DNA of 64,000 nt, taken from the NCBI RefSeq assembly GCF_001661675.2, contig NZ_CP019602.1:1451501-1515500 (forward strand). Direction: 5' to 3'. The DNA is from Croceicoccus marinus. Its GTDB lineage: Bacteria; Pseudomonadota; Alphaproteobacteria; Sphingomonadales; Sphingomonadaceae. The position numbers were made by a program, and so were the translations under genes. Below the pieces are notes generated by a model. That model saw only the letters and a list, made by a program, of their open reading frames with translations, did no database searches and had not been told where the DNA came from. Shown here piece by piece: positions 18,324-27,501 of this stretch (position 1 is the first letter of the stretch; each line of letters begins with the position of its first letter).

Positions 18324-19205
18324 TCAGGCCGACTTCTTCTTCGCGCCTGCGGATTTGGCGCCTGCCGTCTTGCGCTTTGCCGGGGTCTTGCCCGATGCCT
18401 TGCCTGCGGGCTTTTCGGCATCGACCGACTTCTTCAGCGCCGCCATCAGGTCGATCACGTTCGATCCGCCCGTTTCGGCCGGCTCGTCCGCATCCTCCAG
18501 GATCTTGGCACCGCCCTTGGCCTTGGCCTTCTTGTCGATCAGCTTGCGCAGCGCGTCGACATAGCGGTTCTCGAACTCGGACGCGTCAAAGGGGGCGGTC
18601 TTCTTCTCGATCAGGCTGGTCGCAAGGTCGAGCAGCTCCTTGTCCGGCTTGTCGGCCCCGATGTCGGTGAAGAACGCCTGCCCCTTGCGAACCTCGTCCG
18701 CATAGCGCAGCGTTTCCAGCAGCAGCCCCTTGCCGCAGGGTTTCAGCGCGACCAGCTTTTCCTGTCCGCGCACGGACAGCTGCCCCAACCCGACCTTGCC
18801 TGCCTGGCGCAAGGCGTCGCGCAGCACGATGAAGGCTTCCTCTGCCAGATCGTCGGCAGGGGCGACGTAATAGGGCTTTTCGAAATAGAGCGGATCGATC
18901 TCGCACGCGTCGACGAACTGGACCAGTTCAAGCGTGCGCTTGCTCTCGATCTTGACCGCCTCGATCTCGTCCTCTTCCAGGATGACGTAATTGCCCTTCG
19001 AGATTTCGAAGCCCTTCACGATCTCGTCCCGGTCGATCGGGCCGATGCCGGGCACCACCTTTTCATAGCTGATGCGCTTGCCGCTGGGTTCGTGGATCTG
19101 GTTGAAGCTGATCTTGGCCCCGGTCTTGGTCGCCGAATAGACCTCCACCGGAATGCTGACCAGGGCCAGCCTGATCTGACCCTGCCAATATGCCCTTGCC
19201 GCCAT
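18324..19205 (-). CDS. ku: Ku protein (NHEJ end-binding)
   Basis: The protein has 293 residues, a normal bacterial Ku length. It starts [26 protein letters not shown] at ATG 19205, preceded by an AAAGGGG site, and contains the central Ku fold ([42 protein letters not shown]). The C-terminus is Lys/Ala/Pro-rich ([25 protein letters not shown]), as in Ku proteins whose tails bind DNA. The homodimer threads onto DNA ends and recruits LigD, encoded in the same operon. A near-consensus EcfG promoter lies upstream, so the repair system may be induced by general stress. Confidence 0.95.
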   Translation of the reverse strand: MAARAYWQGQIRLALVSIPVEVYSATKTGAKISFNQIHEPSGKRISYEKVVPGIGPIDRDEIVKGFEISKGNYVILEEDEIEAVKIESKRTLELVQFVDACEIDPLYFEKPYYVAPADDLAEEAFIVLRDALRQAGKVGLGQLSVRGQEKLVALKPCGKGLLLETLRYADEVRKGQAFFTDIGADKPDKELLDLATSLIEKKTAPFDASEFENRYVDALRKLIDKKAKAKGGAKILEDADEPAETGGSNVIDLMAALKKSVDAEKPAGKASGKTPAKRKTAGAKSAGAKKKSA

Positions 19206-19230
19206 CGCGAAGTCCCCTTTCAGCAATTCA

Positions 19231-19255
19231 ATCGCTGGTGGGGGCTAAGGGTTCC
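19231..19255 (-). promoter_or_regulatory. Candidate EcfG-type promoter before ku
   Basis: Read on the minus strand: GGAAC (19255-19251), 16-base spacer, CGAT (19234-19231). This differs from GGAAC-N16-CGTT at one position and lies 26 bases before the ku start codon. Confidence 0.5.
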
Positions 19256-19349
19256 TAACAGGCTTTCGGGGGGGGCGTTGCGAGCCTGTGCGGATCGCGC
19301 ACGCAACTGCATATCGACGGCGCCGGCGCAAGTCGCTAGGGCGTGCGGC

Positions 19350-20387
19350 ATGACGACGACCATCACCATCCGCCGCCCCGACGACTGGCACGTGCATCTT
19401 CGCGATGGCGCCATGCTGGACGCGGTGGCGGAATATACGGCGCGCCAGTTCGGGCGGGCGATCGTCATGCCCAACCTGTCCCCGCCTGTGACCACTGTGG
19501 CCGCGGCGCAGGCCTATCGCGGGCGCATCATGGACGCGGTGCCGCAGGGCGCGGATTTCATCCCGCTGATGACCTGCTATCTGACAGACGATGCTGATCC
19601 GTCCGAGATTGCCCGCGGCTTCCAGGATGGCGTGTTCACCGCCTGCAAGCTCTATCCCGCCAATGCCACGACCAATTCGGCGCATGGCGTGACCGACATC
19701 CGCAAGCTGACCCATGTGCTCGAGGCGATGGAGCGCATCGGCATGCCCCTGCTGATCCACGGCGAGGTTACCGACAGCGACGTCGACATCTTCGACCGCG
19801 AGGCCGTGTTCATCGAACGCACGCTGGTCCCGCTGGTGCGCGACTATCCGGCGCTGAAGATCGTGCTGGAGCATATCACGACCGCCGACGCGGTCGATTT
19901 CGTCGAAGGAAGCGGCCCGCAGGTCGCCGCGACGATCACGCCGCAGCACATGATCATCAACCGCAACGCGATCTTCGCGGGCGGAATCCGTCCGCATAAC
20001 TATTGCCTGCCCATCGCCAAGCGCGAACGGCACCGGCTGGCGGTGCGCAAGGCGGGCGTTTCGGGATTGCCCAGCTTCTTCCTTGGCACCGACAGCGCCC
20101 CGCACGAGATAGGCCGCAAGCAGAGCGCCTGCGGCTGCGCGGGCATCTTCAACGCGCCCTTCGCGATCGAAACCTATGCGCAGGTATTCGAGGAGGAAGA
20201 CGCGCTGGACAATTTCGAGGCCTTCGCCTCGCTGAACGGTCCCGCCTTCTATGGATTGCCGGTGAACGAGGGGACCGTGACGCTGGAGCGCACCGATCAT
20301 GTCGTGCCCGGCACGCTGGGCGAAGGCGAAACCTGCGTGGTACCGTTCCACGCGGGCGAGACGCTGCGCTGGAAGCTTGTCGGCTAG
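19350..20387 (+). CDS. pyrC: Dihydroorotase, type II
   Basis: The enzyme closes carbamoyl-aspartate to dihydroorotate in pyrimidine synthesis. At 345 residues it matches the E. coli PyrC class. The metal-binding [10 protein letters not shown] is near residue 12, the lysine expected to be carboxylated is in [14 protein letters not shown] near 100, and further metal or substrate residues are in [16 protein letters not shown] and [15 protein letters not shown]. The gene stands alone between the divergently read Ku operon and otsA, so its promoter must lie in the 144-base gap before it (19206-19349). Confidence 0.95.
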   Translation: MTTTITIRRPDDWHVHLRDGAMLDAVAEYTARQFGRAIVMPNLSPPVTTVAAAQAYRGRIMDAVPQGADFIPLMTCYLTDDADPSEIARGFQDGVFTACKLYPANATTNSAHGVTDIRKLTHVLEAMERIGMPLLIHGEVTDSDVDIFDREAVFIERTLVPLVRDYPALKIVLEHITTADAVDFVEGSGPQVAATITPQHMIINRNAIFAGGIRPHNYCLPIAKRERHRLAVRKAGVSGLPSFFLGTDSAPHEIGRKQSACGCAGIFNAPFAIETYAQVFEEEDALDNFEAFASLNGPAFYGLPVNEGTVTLERTDHVVPGTLGEGETCVVPFHAGETLRWKLVG

Positions 20388-20492
20388 CGAAAGACCGGCG
20401 GATTTCCAACGGTTTCCGCCGCTTCACCCGCAATTGCAGGAAGTTCGAAACCTTCGTCAGTCGCAGCCGTTGGGCTAGCGAAAGGTGGACCA

Positions 20493-21908
20493 ATGCCCCG
20501 ATTGATCGTTGTTTCGAACCGCGTCGCGGATATCCATTCATCGAACGCTGCCAGTTCGGGGGGGCTGGCCATGGCGATGGCCGGCGCGCTGAAGGAAGAG
20601 GGCGGCGTCTGGCTGGGGTGGAGCGGCGAAACCTCGGACGACGGCGACGGCCCTCCGCAATTCTCGACCGTCGACAATGTCACCCTGGCCAAGATCGACC
20701 TGTCGCGGCAGCATGTCGAGGAATATTACAATGGCTATGCGAACCGCACGCTATGGCCGCTGTTCCATCATCGCACCGACCTGACGTCGTACGAACAATC
20801 GTTCAGCGAATCCTATCTCGACGTCAATCGCACCTTTGCGCAGGCGATCCGGTCGTTCGTGAAGCCGGGCGACGTGATCTGGGTGCAGGACTATCACCTG
20901 ATCCCGCTGGGGCGCGAATTGCGCGCTTTGGGCGTCGACAACCGGATCGGCTTCTTCCTGCACATACCCTGGCCCGCGCGCGAGCTGTTCGTCACCCTGC
21001 CGCAGCATTCCGACCTGGTCTGGTCGCTGTTCGGCTATGATCTGGTCGGTTTCCAGACCGAAAAGGACCTGATGGCCTTTCGCGACTATTTCCAGACCGA
21101 GCTGAAGACGCAGCAGGACGACGAAGGGCTGATCGACCTGTTCGGCAGGCGACTGCTGGCGCGCAGCTATCCGATCAGCATCAATCCGTCGGAAATGGCC
21201 GAGCTGAGCAATACCGAGACCGCCGCCAACAGTTTTCGCCGCATGCGCGAGGGGAACGAGGAGTGCAAGATCCTGCTGGGCGTCGACCGCATCGACTATT
21301 CCAAGGGACTGCCGAACAAGTTCGCGGCCTATAACCGGTTTCTCGAACGTTTCCCCGAACGGCGCGGCACCGCGAAACTGCTGCAGATCGGCCAGCCGAG
21401 CCGCAGCCTGGTCGAGGAATACCAGGACCTGGGAGAAGAGCTGATGGCCGAGGCGGGTCGCATCAACGGGCGGTTCGGGCGGCTCGACTGGACGCCGCTG
21501 AGCTATCACACCCAGTCCTATGGCCGCGATGCGCTGGCCGGGATCTACCGCGCGGCGGACGCCTGCCTCGTCACCCCGCTGCGCGACGGGATGAACCTTG
21601 TCGCCAAGGAATTCGTCGCGGCGCAGGATCCCGCGGATCCGGGGGTGCTGCTGCTGTCGCGCTTCGCCGGCGCGGCAGAGCAATTGACCGAGGCGGTGTT
21701 CGTCAATCCCTATGACAAGGAACAGACCGCAGAGGCGATCGTCCAGGCCATCGACATGCCGCTGGACGAGCGCCAGGACCGCTGGCGCGCGATGTTCGAC
21801 ACCATATCGCGGTCCAGCCTGACCGCGTGGAAGAACAATTTCATGGCGGATCTGAAGAACGAGGACCGGCCCGAGACTCCCGATCGGGCCGAGATCTATG
21901 CGTTCTGA
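20493..21908 (+). CDS. otsA: Alpha,alpha-trehalose-6-phosphate synthase (GT20)
   Basis: The enzyme joins UDP-glucose and glucose-6-phosphate to trehalose-6-phosphate, an osmolyte and desiccation-protectant pathway. The 471-residue length is typical. Motifs include VVSNRV at the start, [53 protein letters not shown] and [14 protein letters not shown]. The AAAGGTGG ribosome site precedes ATG 20493. No trehalose-6-phosphate phosphatase (otsB) is adjacent; the phosphatase must be elsewhere. Its 3' end overlaps the convergent GH15 gene by 13 bases. Confidence 0.95.
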   Translation: MPRLIVVSNRVADIHSSNAASSGGLAMAMAGALKEEGGVWLGWSGETSDDGDGPPQFSTVDNVTLAKIDLSRQHVEEYYNGYANRTLWPLFHHRTDLTSYEQSFSESYLDVNRTFAQAIRSFVKPGDVIWVQDYHLIPLGRELRALGVDNRIGFFLHIPWPARELFVTLPQHSDLVWSLFGYDLVGFQTEKDLMAFRDYFQTELKTQQDDEGLIDLFGRRLLARSYPISINPSEMAELSNTETAANSFRRMREGNEECKILLGVDRIDYSKGLPNKFAAYNRFLERFPERRGTAKLLQIGQPSRSLVEEYQDLGEELMAEAGRINGRFGRLDWTPLSYHTQSYGRDALAGIYRAADACLVTPLRDGMNLVAKEFVAAQDPADPGVLLLSRFAGAAEQLTEAVFVNPYDKEQTAEAIVQAIDMPLDERQDRWRAMFDTISRSSLTAWKNNFMADLKNEDRPETPDRAEIYAF

Positions 21909-23743
21909 CGCCGCTGGGGGTCGCTGAAGCCGCCCTGGGTTTCGGCATGCCGCGCCGCGCCGCGGCCGCCTGCCAGGCGGTCGGCCGTGGCGATCAGCGA
22001 CAGATGCGACAGCGCCTGCGGGAAATTGCCGAGCTGGATGTCGTCCTCGCCCGAAAGCTCCTCTGCCAGCAGGCCCAGATCGTTGGCGCGGCCCAGCAGC
22101 CGTTCGAACAGTTCGCGCGCATCGTCCACCCGCCCCTGCGCGTGATAGGCGTCGACCAGCCAGAAGCCCGCCGCCACGAACGCGCCCTCGCCCTGCCCTA
22201 GCCCGTCGTCGGTATCCTCGGTCCGGTATCGCCAGACGAGGCCGTCGCGCATCAGTTCGCTTTCGATCGCGGCGACCGTGCCGATCATCCGCTCGTCACA
22301 CGGGTCGAGCAGTCCGACGAAGGGCAGACGCAGTACCGCGGCATCCAGCGCATCGTCGTCATAGGCACGCACGAAGCTGTTGCGCTTGCGGTCGAAGCCC
22401 TTGTCCAGCACCTCCTCGCGAACGGTGGCGGCCAGTTCGGCATAATGGCGGCCAAGATCGGGCTCGCGGTCGCGCAGCCATGCCGCCGCCCGGTCAAACG
22501 CCACCCAGCACATCGCCTTGGAATAGGTGTGGTGATGCAGCGGTCCCCGGCTTTCCCAGATACCCGCGTCGGGTTCGCACCAGATGCCTTCCAGCTTGGC
22601 CGCCAGCATGCGGATCAGCGTGTCGGTCTCGTTCTCGTGGTGCTCGTTCGGCAGGCCGATCTGCGCCGCGCGGTAGAGCGCGTCGATCACCTCGCCATAG
22701 GTGTCGAGTTGCAGTTGCTCCTGTGCGCCATTGCCGAAGCGAACGGGCTTCGCGCCGCCGAAGCCGGGCAGCCAGTCGGCCTGCCATTCGATCGCGCGCG
22801 GTTCGCCCATGACAGTGTAGAAGGGCCTGAGATCGATCGGATCGCCGCCGATAGCGCGCCGCAGCCAGCCGATCCAGCCTGCCGCCTCTCCGCTGAAACC
22901 CACGCGGCTGAGCGCCATCAGCGCCAGCGTCGCATCGCGCAGCCAGCAATAGCGGTAATCCCAGTTGCGGCTGCCCCCCGGCTGTTCGGGCAGCGAGGAG
23001 GTGACCGCCGCGACGAAGCCGCCGGTCGGCCGGTGGATCATGACCTTGAGCGTCAGCACCGACCGCAGCACCGCATCGCGGTAGTCGCCGTCATAATCGA
23101 ATTGGCTGGCGATATCGGCCCAGTACTCCTCGGTCTCCCTCAGGCCGTGGTAGGGGTCGACCGCGTCCGGCACATTCTCGTGCGACGGGAACCAGGTCAG
23201 CACGAGCGAGCATTTCTCGCCCTCTTCCAGCTCGATCCGCGATTCAAAGCGGCGATCCTTGAATTCGATCTCTGTATCGAAGGTCAGGCTGACGCCGTCC
23301 GGCCCGCTGATCGCCAGCGCGCTGGCGCCCGAGCAATGGCGGACAAGCGGATGGATGCGGCCGAAATCGAAGCGCAGATACAGCTCGCTGATCATGCTTA
23401 CGCTGCCTTCGAGGCATTCTATGATGCGGACAAGATCGGGCGTACCCCCCCTGATCGGCATGAAATCGGTGATGCGCGCGCGTCCGGAAGGCAGGGTGAA
23501 TTCGGTTTCCAGGATCAGGCTGTCGCCGCGATAGCGCCTGCTGGTCGAGATGATCTCCTCGTCGAACAGGAAGTGCCAGCAGCCATTGTCCTTGTCGCCG
23601 AGAATCGCCGCCATGCAGGCCTCGGAATCGAAACGCGGGAAGCATAGCCATTCGATCGCGCCGCTCTTGCTGACCAGTGCCGCCGTCTCGCCGTCTCCGA
23701 TGATCGCATAGTCCGAGATGCGCTTTTCGTCGCTGCTGCCCAT
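21896..23743 (-). CDS. Glycoside hydrolase family 15 protein (glucoamylase/trehalase type)
   Basis: The 615-residue protein matches the GH15 proteins common in actinobacteria and proteobacteria: N-terminal MGSSDEKRISDYAIIGDGETAALVSKSGAIEWLCFPRFDSEACMAAILG is the usual beta domain start, and the (alpha/alpha)6 domain has GGSRNWDYRYCWLRDATL, WESRGPLHHHTYSKAMCWVAFDRA and a C-terminal LLAEELSGEDDIQLGNFPQALSH with the second catalytic glutamate. No signal peptide is seen, so it acts in the cytoplasm. Family members hydrolyse alpha-glucans or trehalose; being next to otsA makes trehalase activity or glycogen turnover plausible. It follows the SDR gene after three bases and is probably co-transcribed with it. 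Confidence 0.88.
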   Translation of the reverse strand: MGSSDEKRISDYAIIGDGETAALVSKSGAIEWLCFPRFDSEACMAAILGDKDNGCWHFLFDEEIISTSRRYRGDSLILETEFTLPSGRARITDFMPIRGGTPDLVRIIECLEGSVSMISELYLRFDFGRIHPLVRHCSGASALAISGPDGVSLTFDTEIEFKDRRFESRIELEEGEKCSLVLTWFPSHENVPDAVDPYHGLRETEEYWADIASQFDYDGDYRDAVLRSVLTLKVMIHRPTGGFVAAVTSSLPEQPGGSRNWDYRYCWLRDATLALMALSRVGFSGEAAGWIGWLRRAIGGDPIDLRPFYTVMGEPRAIEWQADWLPGFGGAKPVRFGNGAQEQLQLDTYGEVIDALYRAAQIGLPNEHHENETDTLIRMLAAKLEGIWCEPDAGIWESRGPLHHHTYSKAMCWVAFDRAAAWLRDREPDLGRHYAELAATVREEVLDKGFDRKRNSFVRAYDDDALDAAVLRLPFVGLLDPCDERMIGTVAAIESELMRDGLVWRYRTEDTDDGLGQGEGAFVAAGFWLVDAYHAQGRVDDARELFERLLGRANDLGLLAEELSGEDDIQLGNFPQALSHLSLIATADRLAGGRGAARHAETQGGFSDPQRRQNA

Positions 23744-23746
23744 ATT

Positions 23747-24751
23747 CTAGCGCCCAGCCCGCGTGCCGAGCAGGCCCATGCCGCCAAGGATTACCGCCGC
23801 AGCGCCCAGCAGGGCGCGATGTTTCGTGATCCATAGCTGGCTGCTGCGGGTCCGCGCCTCGTCGTCGAAGCGCCCGTGGGCGCCGTGGTCGCCCGGCACG
23901 GGTTCGTATAGATTGTCCTTGCGGTCGGGCGATACCGGCGTGGCGGCTTGCTGCCCCTTGATGCCAGTCCGCGCGAGATAGCGATCGACCAGCGGCGAAG
24001 CCAGCCGGTCGCCCCAGATCGCCTTCAGCGTGGGCCACCCAAGCTTGACCGACTTGCGGCCCGAATGCGCTGCGAAATGGATCGCCTCGGCCGCGATCTC
24101 TGGCTGATAGGGCGGGCTGGCGGGGCGCGGCTTGCCCGGCAAGGTCGTGCGGATCCAATCGAACTGCGGCGTGTTGACGCCCGGCAATTGCACCATGGTG
24201 GTCCGCACCTTCGACCCGGCATGCAGCAGTTCGCTGCGCAGGGAATCGTGAAAACCCTGGATCGCATGCTTGGCCCCGCAATAGGCCGATTGCAGCGGAA
24301 TGCCGCGATAGGCGAGCGCGCTGCCGACCAGCACGACATGGCCGCGATCGCGCCGCACCATGCGCTTTAGCGCTGCCATCGTGCCGTGGACCTGGCCGTG
24401 ATAGGTTACCTCGGTGACGCGGTGGTAATCATCCATGTCCATGTCCATGAATGGTGCGAGCACGCCCGCGAAGGCGGCATTGATCCAGATGTCGATCGGG
24501 CCGAACGCTTCTTCGATAGCATCGGCGGCATGTTCCACTGCCTCGTAATCGCTGACGTCGCACTGGCAGATCAGCGCCTTGCCGCCCAGCCTTTCGATAT
24601 CGTCCTTCGCACCCTTCAGCCCGTCCATGCCGCGCGCGATCAGACCGATGTGCGCGCCGTCGCGCGCGAAGCGGCGAGCGGTTGCACGGCCCACGCCAGC
24701 AGATGCTCCGGTGATGACGACGACTGGCGGGCGGTGCTCTTGCTTTTCCAT
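23747..24751 (-). CDS. SDR oxidoreductase with C-terminal membrane anchor
   Basis: The protein has 334 residues. The SDR core shows TGASAGVGRATARRFARDG, the CDVSD segment, NAAFAG in place of NNAG, the catalytic Ser in LVGSALAYRG and the YCGAKHA Tyr-Lys pair. Beyond residue 250 is an extension unlike classical SDRs that ends in a hydrophobic segment (ALLGAAAVILGGMGLLGTRAGR), probably a membrane anchor. The substrate cannot be inferred. The GH15 gene follows after three bases. A near-consensus EcfG promoter lies just upstream. Confidence 0.88.
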   Translation of the reverse strand: MEKQEHRPPVVVITGASAGVGRATARRFARDGAHIGLIARGMDGLKGAKDDIERLGGKALICQCDVSDYEAVEHAADAIEEAFGPIDIWINAAFAGVLAPFMDMDMDDYHRVTEVTYHGQVHGTMAALKRMVRRDRGHVVLVGSALAYRGIPLQSAYCGAKHAIQGFHDSLRSELLHAGSKVRTTMVQLPGVNTPQFDWIRTTLPGKPRPASPPYQPEIAAEAIHFAAHSGRKSVKLGWPTLKAIWGDRLASPLVDRYLARTGIKGQQAATPVSPDRKDNLYEPVPGDHGAHGRFDDEARTRSSQLWITKHRALLGAAAVILGGMGLLGTRAGR

Positions 24752-24758
24752 ACCGGTT

Positions 24759-24784
24759 AAAGCCCGCGGTGGCGCGCAAGTTCC
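24759..24784 (-). promoter_or_regulatory. Candidate EcfG-type promoter before the SDR-GH15 pair
   Basis: On the minus strand: GGAAC (24784-24780), 17-base spacer, CTTT (24762-24759), one mismatch to CGTT. It lies only 8 bases before the SDR start codon, so the transcript would be nearly leaderless; this makes the site less certain than the others. Confidence 0.3.
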
Positions 24785-24811
24785 GCAAAAAGGCGCGCAA
24801 CATCGGCCCCG

Positions 24812-26596
24812 TCAGTCGTCCGACACCACCGAGCTGAACAGCTGCTTCACGCTGCCCTTCAGCATGTCGAGCTGTTCGGGATCGCCCTTCATCGCCGTGG
24901 TCATGAAGGACCTGGCCTGCTCGAAGCTGATATGCGGGGGCAGCGGCGGCACTTCGGGATCGGTCCTTACTTCCAGCACGCATGGCCTGTCCAGCGCCAG
25001 CGCCTGCTCCCACGCGGTGCCAAGCTGGTCGGGATCGTCGACGAAGATGCCTTCGAGCCCAATCATCCTGGCGAACTGGTGATAGGGCACGTCGGGCAGC
25101 TCCTGCGTCATCCCGGACTTGGGATTGCCCTCCATCACGCGCTGTTCCCATGTGACCTGGTTGAGGTCGCAATTGTTCAGCACGCAGACCACGAAGGTCG
25201 GGTTGCTCCACTTTCGCCAGTATTTGGACACGGTGATCAGCTCGGCCATGTTGTTCATCTGCATCGCCCCGTCGCCGACCATGGCGATCACCGGGCGGTC
25301 GGGATGGGCGAACTTGGCCGCGATGGCATAGGGCACCGCAGCCCCCATCGACGCCAGCCCGCCCGAGAGCGAGGCCATCATCCCCTCGCGAATATAGACG
25401 TCGCGGGCATACCAGTTGGCGCAGGACCCGGAATCGCTGGTCAGGATCGCCCGGTCGGGCACGCGGGGCGACAGTTCGGTGAACACCCTTTGCGGATTGA
25501 CCGGGTCGGCATCCACCATGGCGCGGTCGCGCAGGGTCTCCTCCCAGTCGCGCTTCCAGTCGGCGATGGTGTCGCGCCAGCCGGTATCGGTCTTTGGCTG
25601 CAACAGGGGGAGCAGCGCGTCGATGGTCGACACGACATCGCCCTGCAGATTGACGTCATGCGGAAAGCGGATCGACAGCATGCCGGGATCGATGTCCACC
25701 TGCACGCCGCGCGCCTGTCCTTCCTTGGGCAGGAATTCCGCATAGAGAAAGCCGCTGCCCAGCATCAGCAATGTATCGCACTGCGCCATCATGTCCGAAC
25801 TGGTCTTCGTGCCCAGCAGCCCGATAGAGCCGGTCACCCAGGGCAGATCGTCGGGCAGGACGTCCTTGCCCAGCAGCGCCTTGGCGCAGCCCGCGCCCAG
25901 CCGGTCGGCGATGGCCCTGACCTGCGGCGCGGCGCCCTTGCACCCGGCGCCGATCAGCATGGCGACCTTGCTGCCGGTGTTCAGCACCTCGGCCGCGCGT
26001 TCCAGGTCCGATTGCATCGGCACGATGCGCGGGCGCGACCAGCCTACGCCCGAAAAGACCGCGCCATGCTTGCGCGGCGGCTGCGCCATCTCCTCTTCCT
26101 GCAGGTCGTTCGGGAAGACCAATGCCGTCACGCGGCGGTCGCCCATCGCGATCCGCACTGCCCGGTCGACAAGGTGGCGCACCTGCGCGGGCACCATGGC
26201 ATAGCCGGTGAACGCCCCGGCGACGTCCTTGAACATCGCCGCCATGTCCAGTTCCTGCTGGTAATGCGATCCGATCGCGGTGCGTGCCTGCTGCCCCACG
26301 ATGGCCAGCACCGGCATGTGATCCATGCGCGCATCGTACAGCCCGGTCAGCAGATGCGACGCCCCCGGCCCCGACGTCGCTAGGCAGACCCCCAGCTCGC
26401 CCGTGAACTTTGCGTGGGCGCTGGCCATGAAGGCGGCCATCTCCTCGTGCCTGACCTGCACGAATTCGAACCGGTCGCGCTGCTTGTCGAGCGCGCCGAT
26501 CAGCCCGTTGATGCCGTCGCCCGGATAGCCGAAGATGCGGCGGACGCCCCATTCATGCAGTCGGTCCCACACGAATTCGGATACGGTCTGCGCCAT
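24812..26596 (-). CDS. ThDP-dependent enzyme of the pyruvate oxidase / pyruvate:quinone oxidoreductase type
   Basis: The 594-residue protein has the three domains of ThDP enzymes. The N-terminal domain has GYPGDGINGLIGAL and the ThDP-activating glutamate in QVRHEEMAAFMASAHAK. The C-terminal cofactor domain shows the GDG...NN motif as VGDGAMQMNNMAELITV with a second Asn in LNNCDLNQVTWEQR. It most resembles PoxB-type enzymes, which oxidise pyruvate to acetate and CO2, but acetolactate-synthase-like activity cannot be excluded. It ends HISFEQARSFMTTAMKGD... without an obvious lipid-binding amphipathic tail as in PoxB. The start has a GAGGAG site. Such proteins are often stress-induced, in line with the EcfG-like promoter upstream. 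Confidence 0.82.
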   Translation of the reverse strand: MAQTVSEFVWDRLHEWGVRRIFGYPGDGINGLIGALDKQRDRFEFVQVRHEEMAAFMASAHAKFTGELGVCLATSGPGASHLLTGLYDARMDHMPVLAIVGQQARTAIGSHYQQELDMAAMFKDVAGAFTGYAMVPAQVRHLVDRAVRIAMGDRRVTALVFPNDLQEEEMAQPPRKHGAVFSGVGWSRPRIVPMQSDLERAAEVLNTGSKVAMLIGAGCKGAAPQVRAIADRLGAGCAKALLGKDVLPDDLPWVTGSIGLLGTKTSSDMMAQCDTLLMLGSGFLYAEFLPKEGQARGVQVDIDPGMLSIRFPHDVNLQGDVVSTIDALLPLLQPKTDTGWRDTIADWKRDWEETLRDRAMVDADPVNPQRVFTELSPRVPDRAILTSDSGSCANWYARDVYIREGMMASLSGGLASMGAAVPYAIAAKFAHPDRPVIAMVGDGAMQMNNMAELITVSKYWRKWSNPTFVVCVLNNCDLNQVTWEQRVMEGNPKSGMTQELPDVPYHQFARMIGLEGIFVDDPDQLGTAWEQALALDRPCVLEVRTDPEVPPLPPHISFEQARSFMTTAMKGDPEQLDMLKGSVKQLFSSVVSDD

Positions 26597-26648
26597 GTGC
26601 GTTCTCCTCGGCTCGGGCTGTAGGTATCGCTGCAGGTTCTTGGGTAAA

Positions 26649-26673
26649 AGCGGACGGGATCGCGTCCTGTTCC
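26649..26673 (-). promoter_or_regulatory. Candidate EcfG-type promoter before the ThDP enzyme
   Basis: On the minus strand: GGAAC (26673-26669), 16-base spacer, CGCT (26652-26649); one mismatch to GGAAC-N16-CGTT. It is 53 bases before the start codon. Confidence 0.45.
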
Positions 26674-27080
26674 TGTCAGGCCGCGACGCGGCGCAGCGCA
26701 GGGCAGAGCCGTGCGATAATCGGGATGAACGACACGGCCGGTACGCGCCCCGCCTCCACCATTGGGCAAGGATCGGCCATGAACGCGGCGAACGGGAAAG
26801 TCCGGCGATCGCGGCGACGAGCTACAGTCCGGTTCGAAGGCCCGTCCCCCGCTCGACCGGCAGCGCTAAGACACTCTATCGCGCCCTCGGGTGGCGGAAC
26901 AGCCGCTGCGTTTCGGCAGCGTCGAGGACGATCTGTTCGCCGCGGTCATCGAAAGCTATAACGGCGAACGGCAGTCGCCGCCGAAACGTTGGCCAGCGCG
27001 CGGTCTGCCCACCGATGAGCAATGACGCGCTGTACTGGATCGCCAGCAATCCGGAAGTCCCAACTAGCGGGTAAAGCGCC
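26674..27080. other. Decayed, gene-poor stretch with a possible coding remnant
   Basis: No intact gene is visible between the ThDP enzyme promoter and the oxidase relic. In one frame, 26891-27025 on the plus strand reads as 44 protein-like residues (VAEQPLRFGSVEDDLFAAVIES, then ...GLPTDEQ and a stop). The frame just before it (KTLYRALG) is shifted, as if one gene had suffered a frameshift. I do not recognise the family. The longer 179-residue reading frame over this stretch is Arg/Ser-rich and not protein-like. Together with the next entry this looks like a small graveyard of disrupted genes. Confidence 0.35.
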
Positions 27081-27459
27081 TATCCGCCCTTTACCGGGTC
27101 TGCCTTCTCGCCCGAAGAAGGCGTCAAAACTGTAACAGGGCGATAACCCACTCGTCGATCGGACCGATGCTGACGAGCATCGATTTCGCGAACACCATCT
27201 ATAAGGGGTGTTGCGAGGGGATGCACCTGTTCCGCATGCCGCAGTTCATCTGGGCGTCGCTGTGCACCGCGATCCCGATGATCTTCGCCAGCCGCCGCTG
27301 ACTGCCACGACCACGCCGCTTGCGCTGGACCGCTATGCCGGATTTCACTTTCTCACCAGTGGCATGGGCGGGAACATGACGGATCATGCCGATCTGGTCT
27401 GGGCGTTCGGCCATCCGGAAGACTACATCCAGATTCTGCCCGCCGCCCGCATGGGTTAG
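27081..27459 (+). pseudogene. Relic of a haem-copper oxidase subunit I gene (CyoB-like)
   Basis: Translated with frame changes, this stretch reproduces the middle of a quinol-oxidase subunit I. It gives YPPFTGSAFSPEEGV, then (frame shift) [16 protein letters not shown], then [17 protein letters not shown], then (frame shift near 27295) [20 protein letters not shown], then [26 protein letters not shown] and a stop. E. coli CyoB has the same order: RMP.[53 protein letters not shown]. The essential HPEVY has become HPEDY, flanking transmembrane parts are missing and stops interrupt the frame. It does not derive from the intact subunit I at 6.3 kb, whose matching segment is [25 protein letters not shown]. 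Confidence 0.75.
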
Positions 27460-27501
27460 CTGCGCGGACACGCCGCCCCGGAAACCGGGGCGACCGGCGC
27501 G

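Noticed and set aside
20388..20492. EcfG promoter before otsA
   Set aside because: The only GGAA (GGAAGTTC) has no CGTT-like element at a 16-17 base distance.
26535..27074. A 179-residue plus-strand frame over the decayed stretch
   Set aside because: It overlaps the ThDP gene, is Arg/Ser-rich, and the recognisable oxidase relic lies downstream in other frames.
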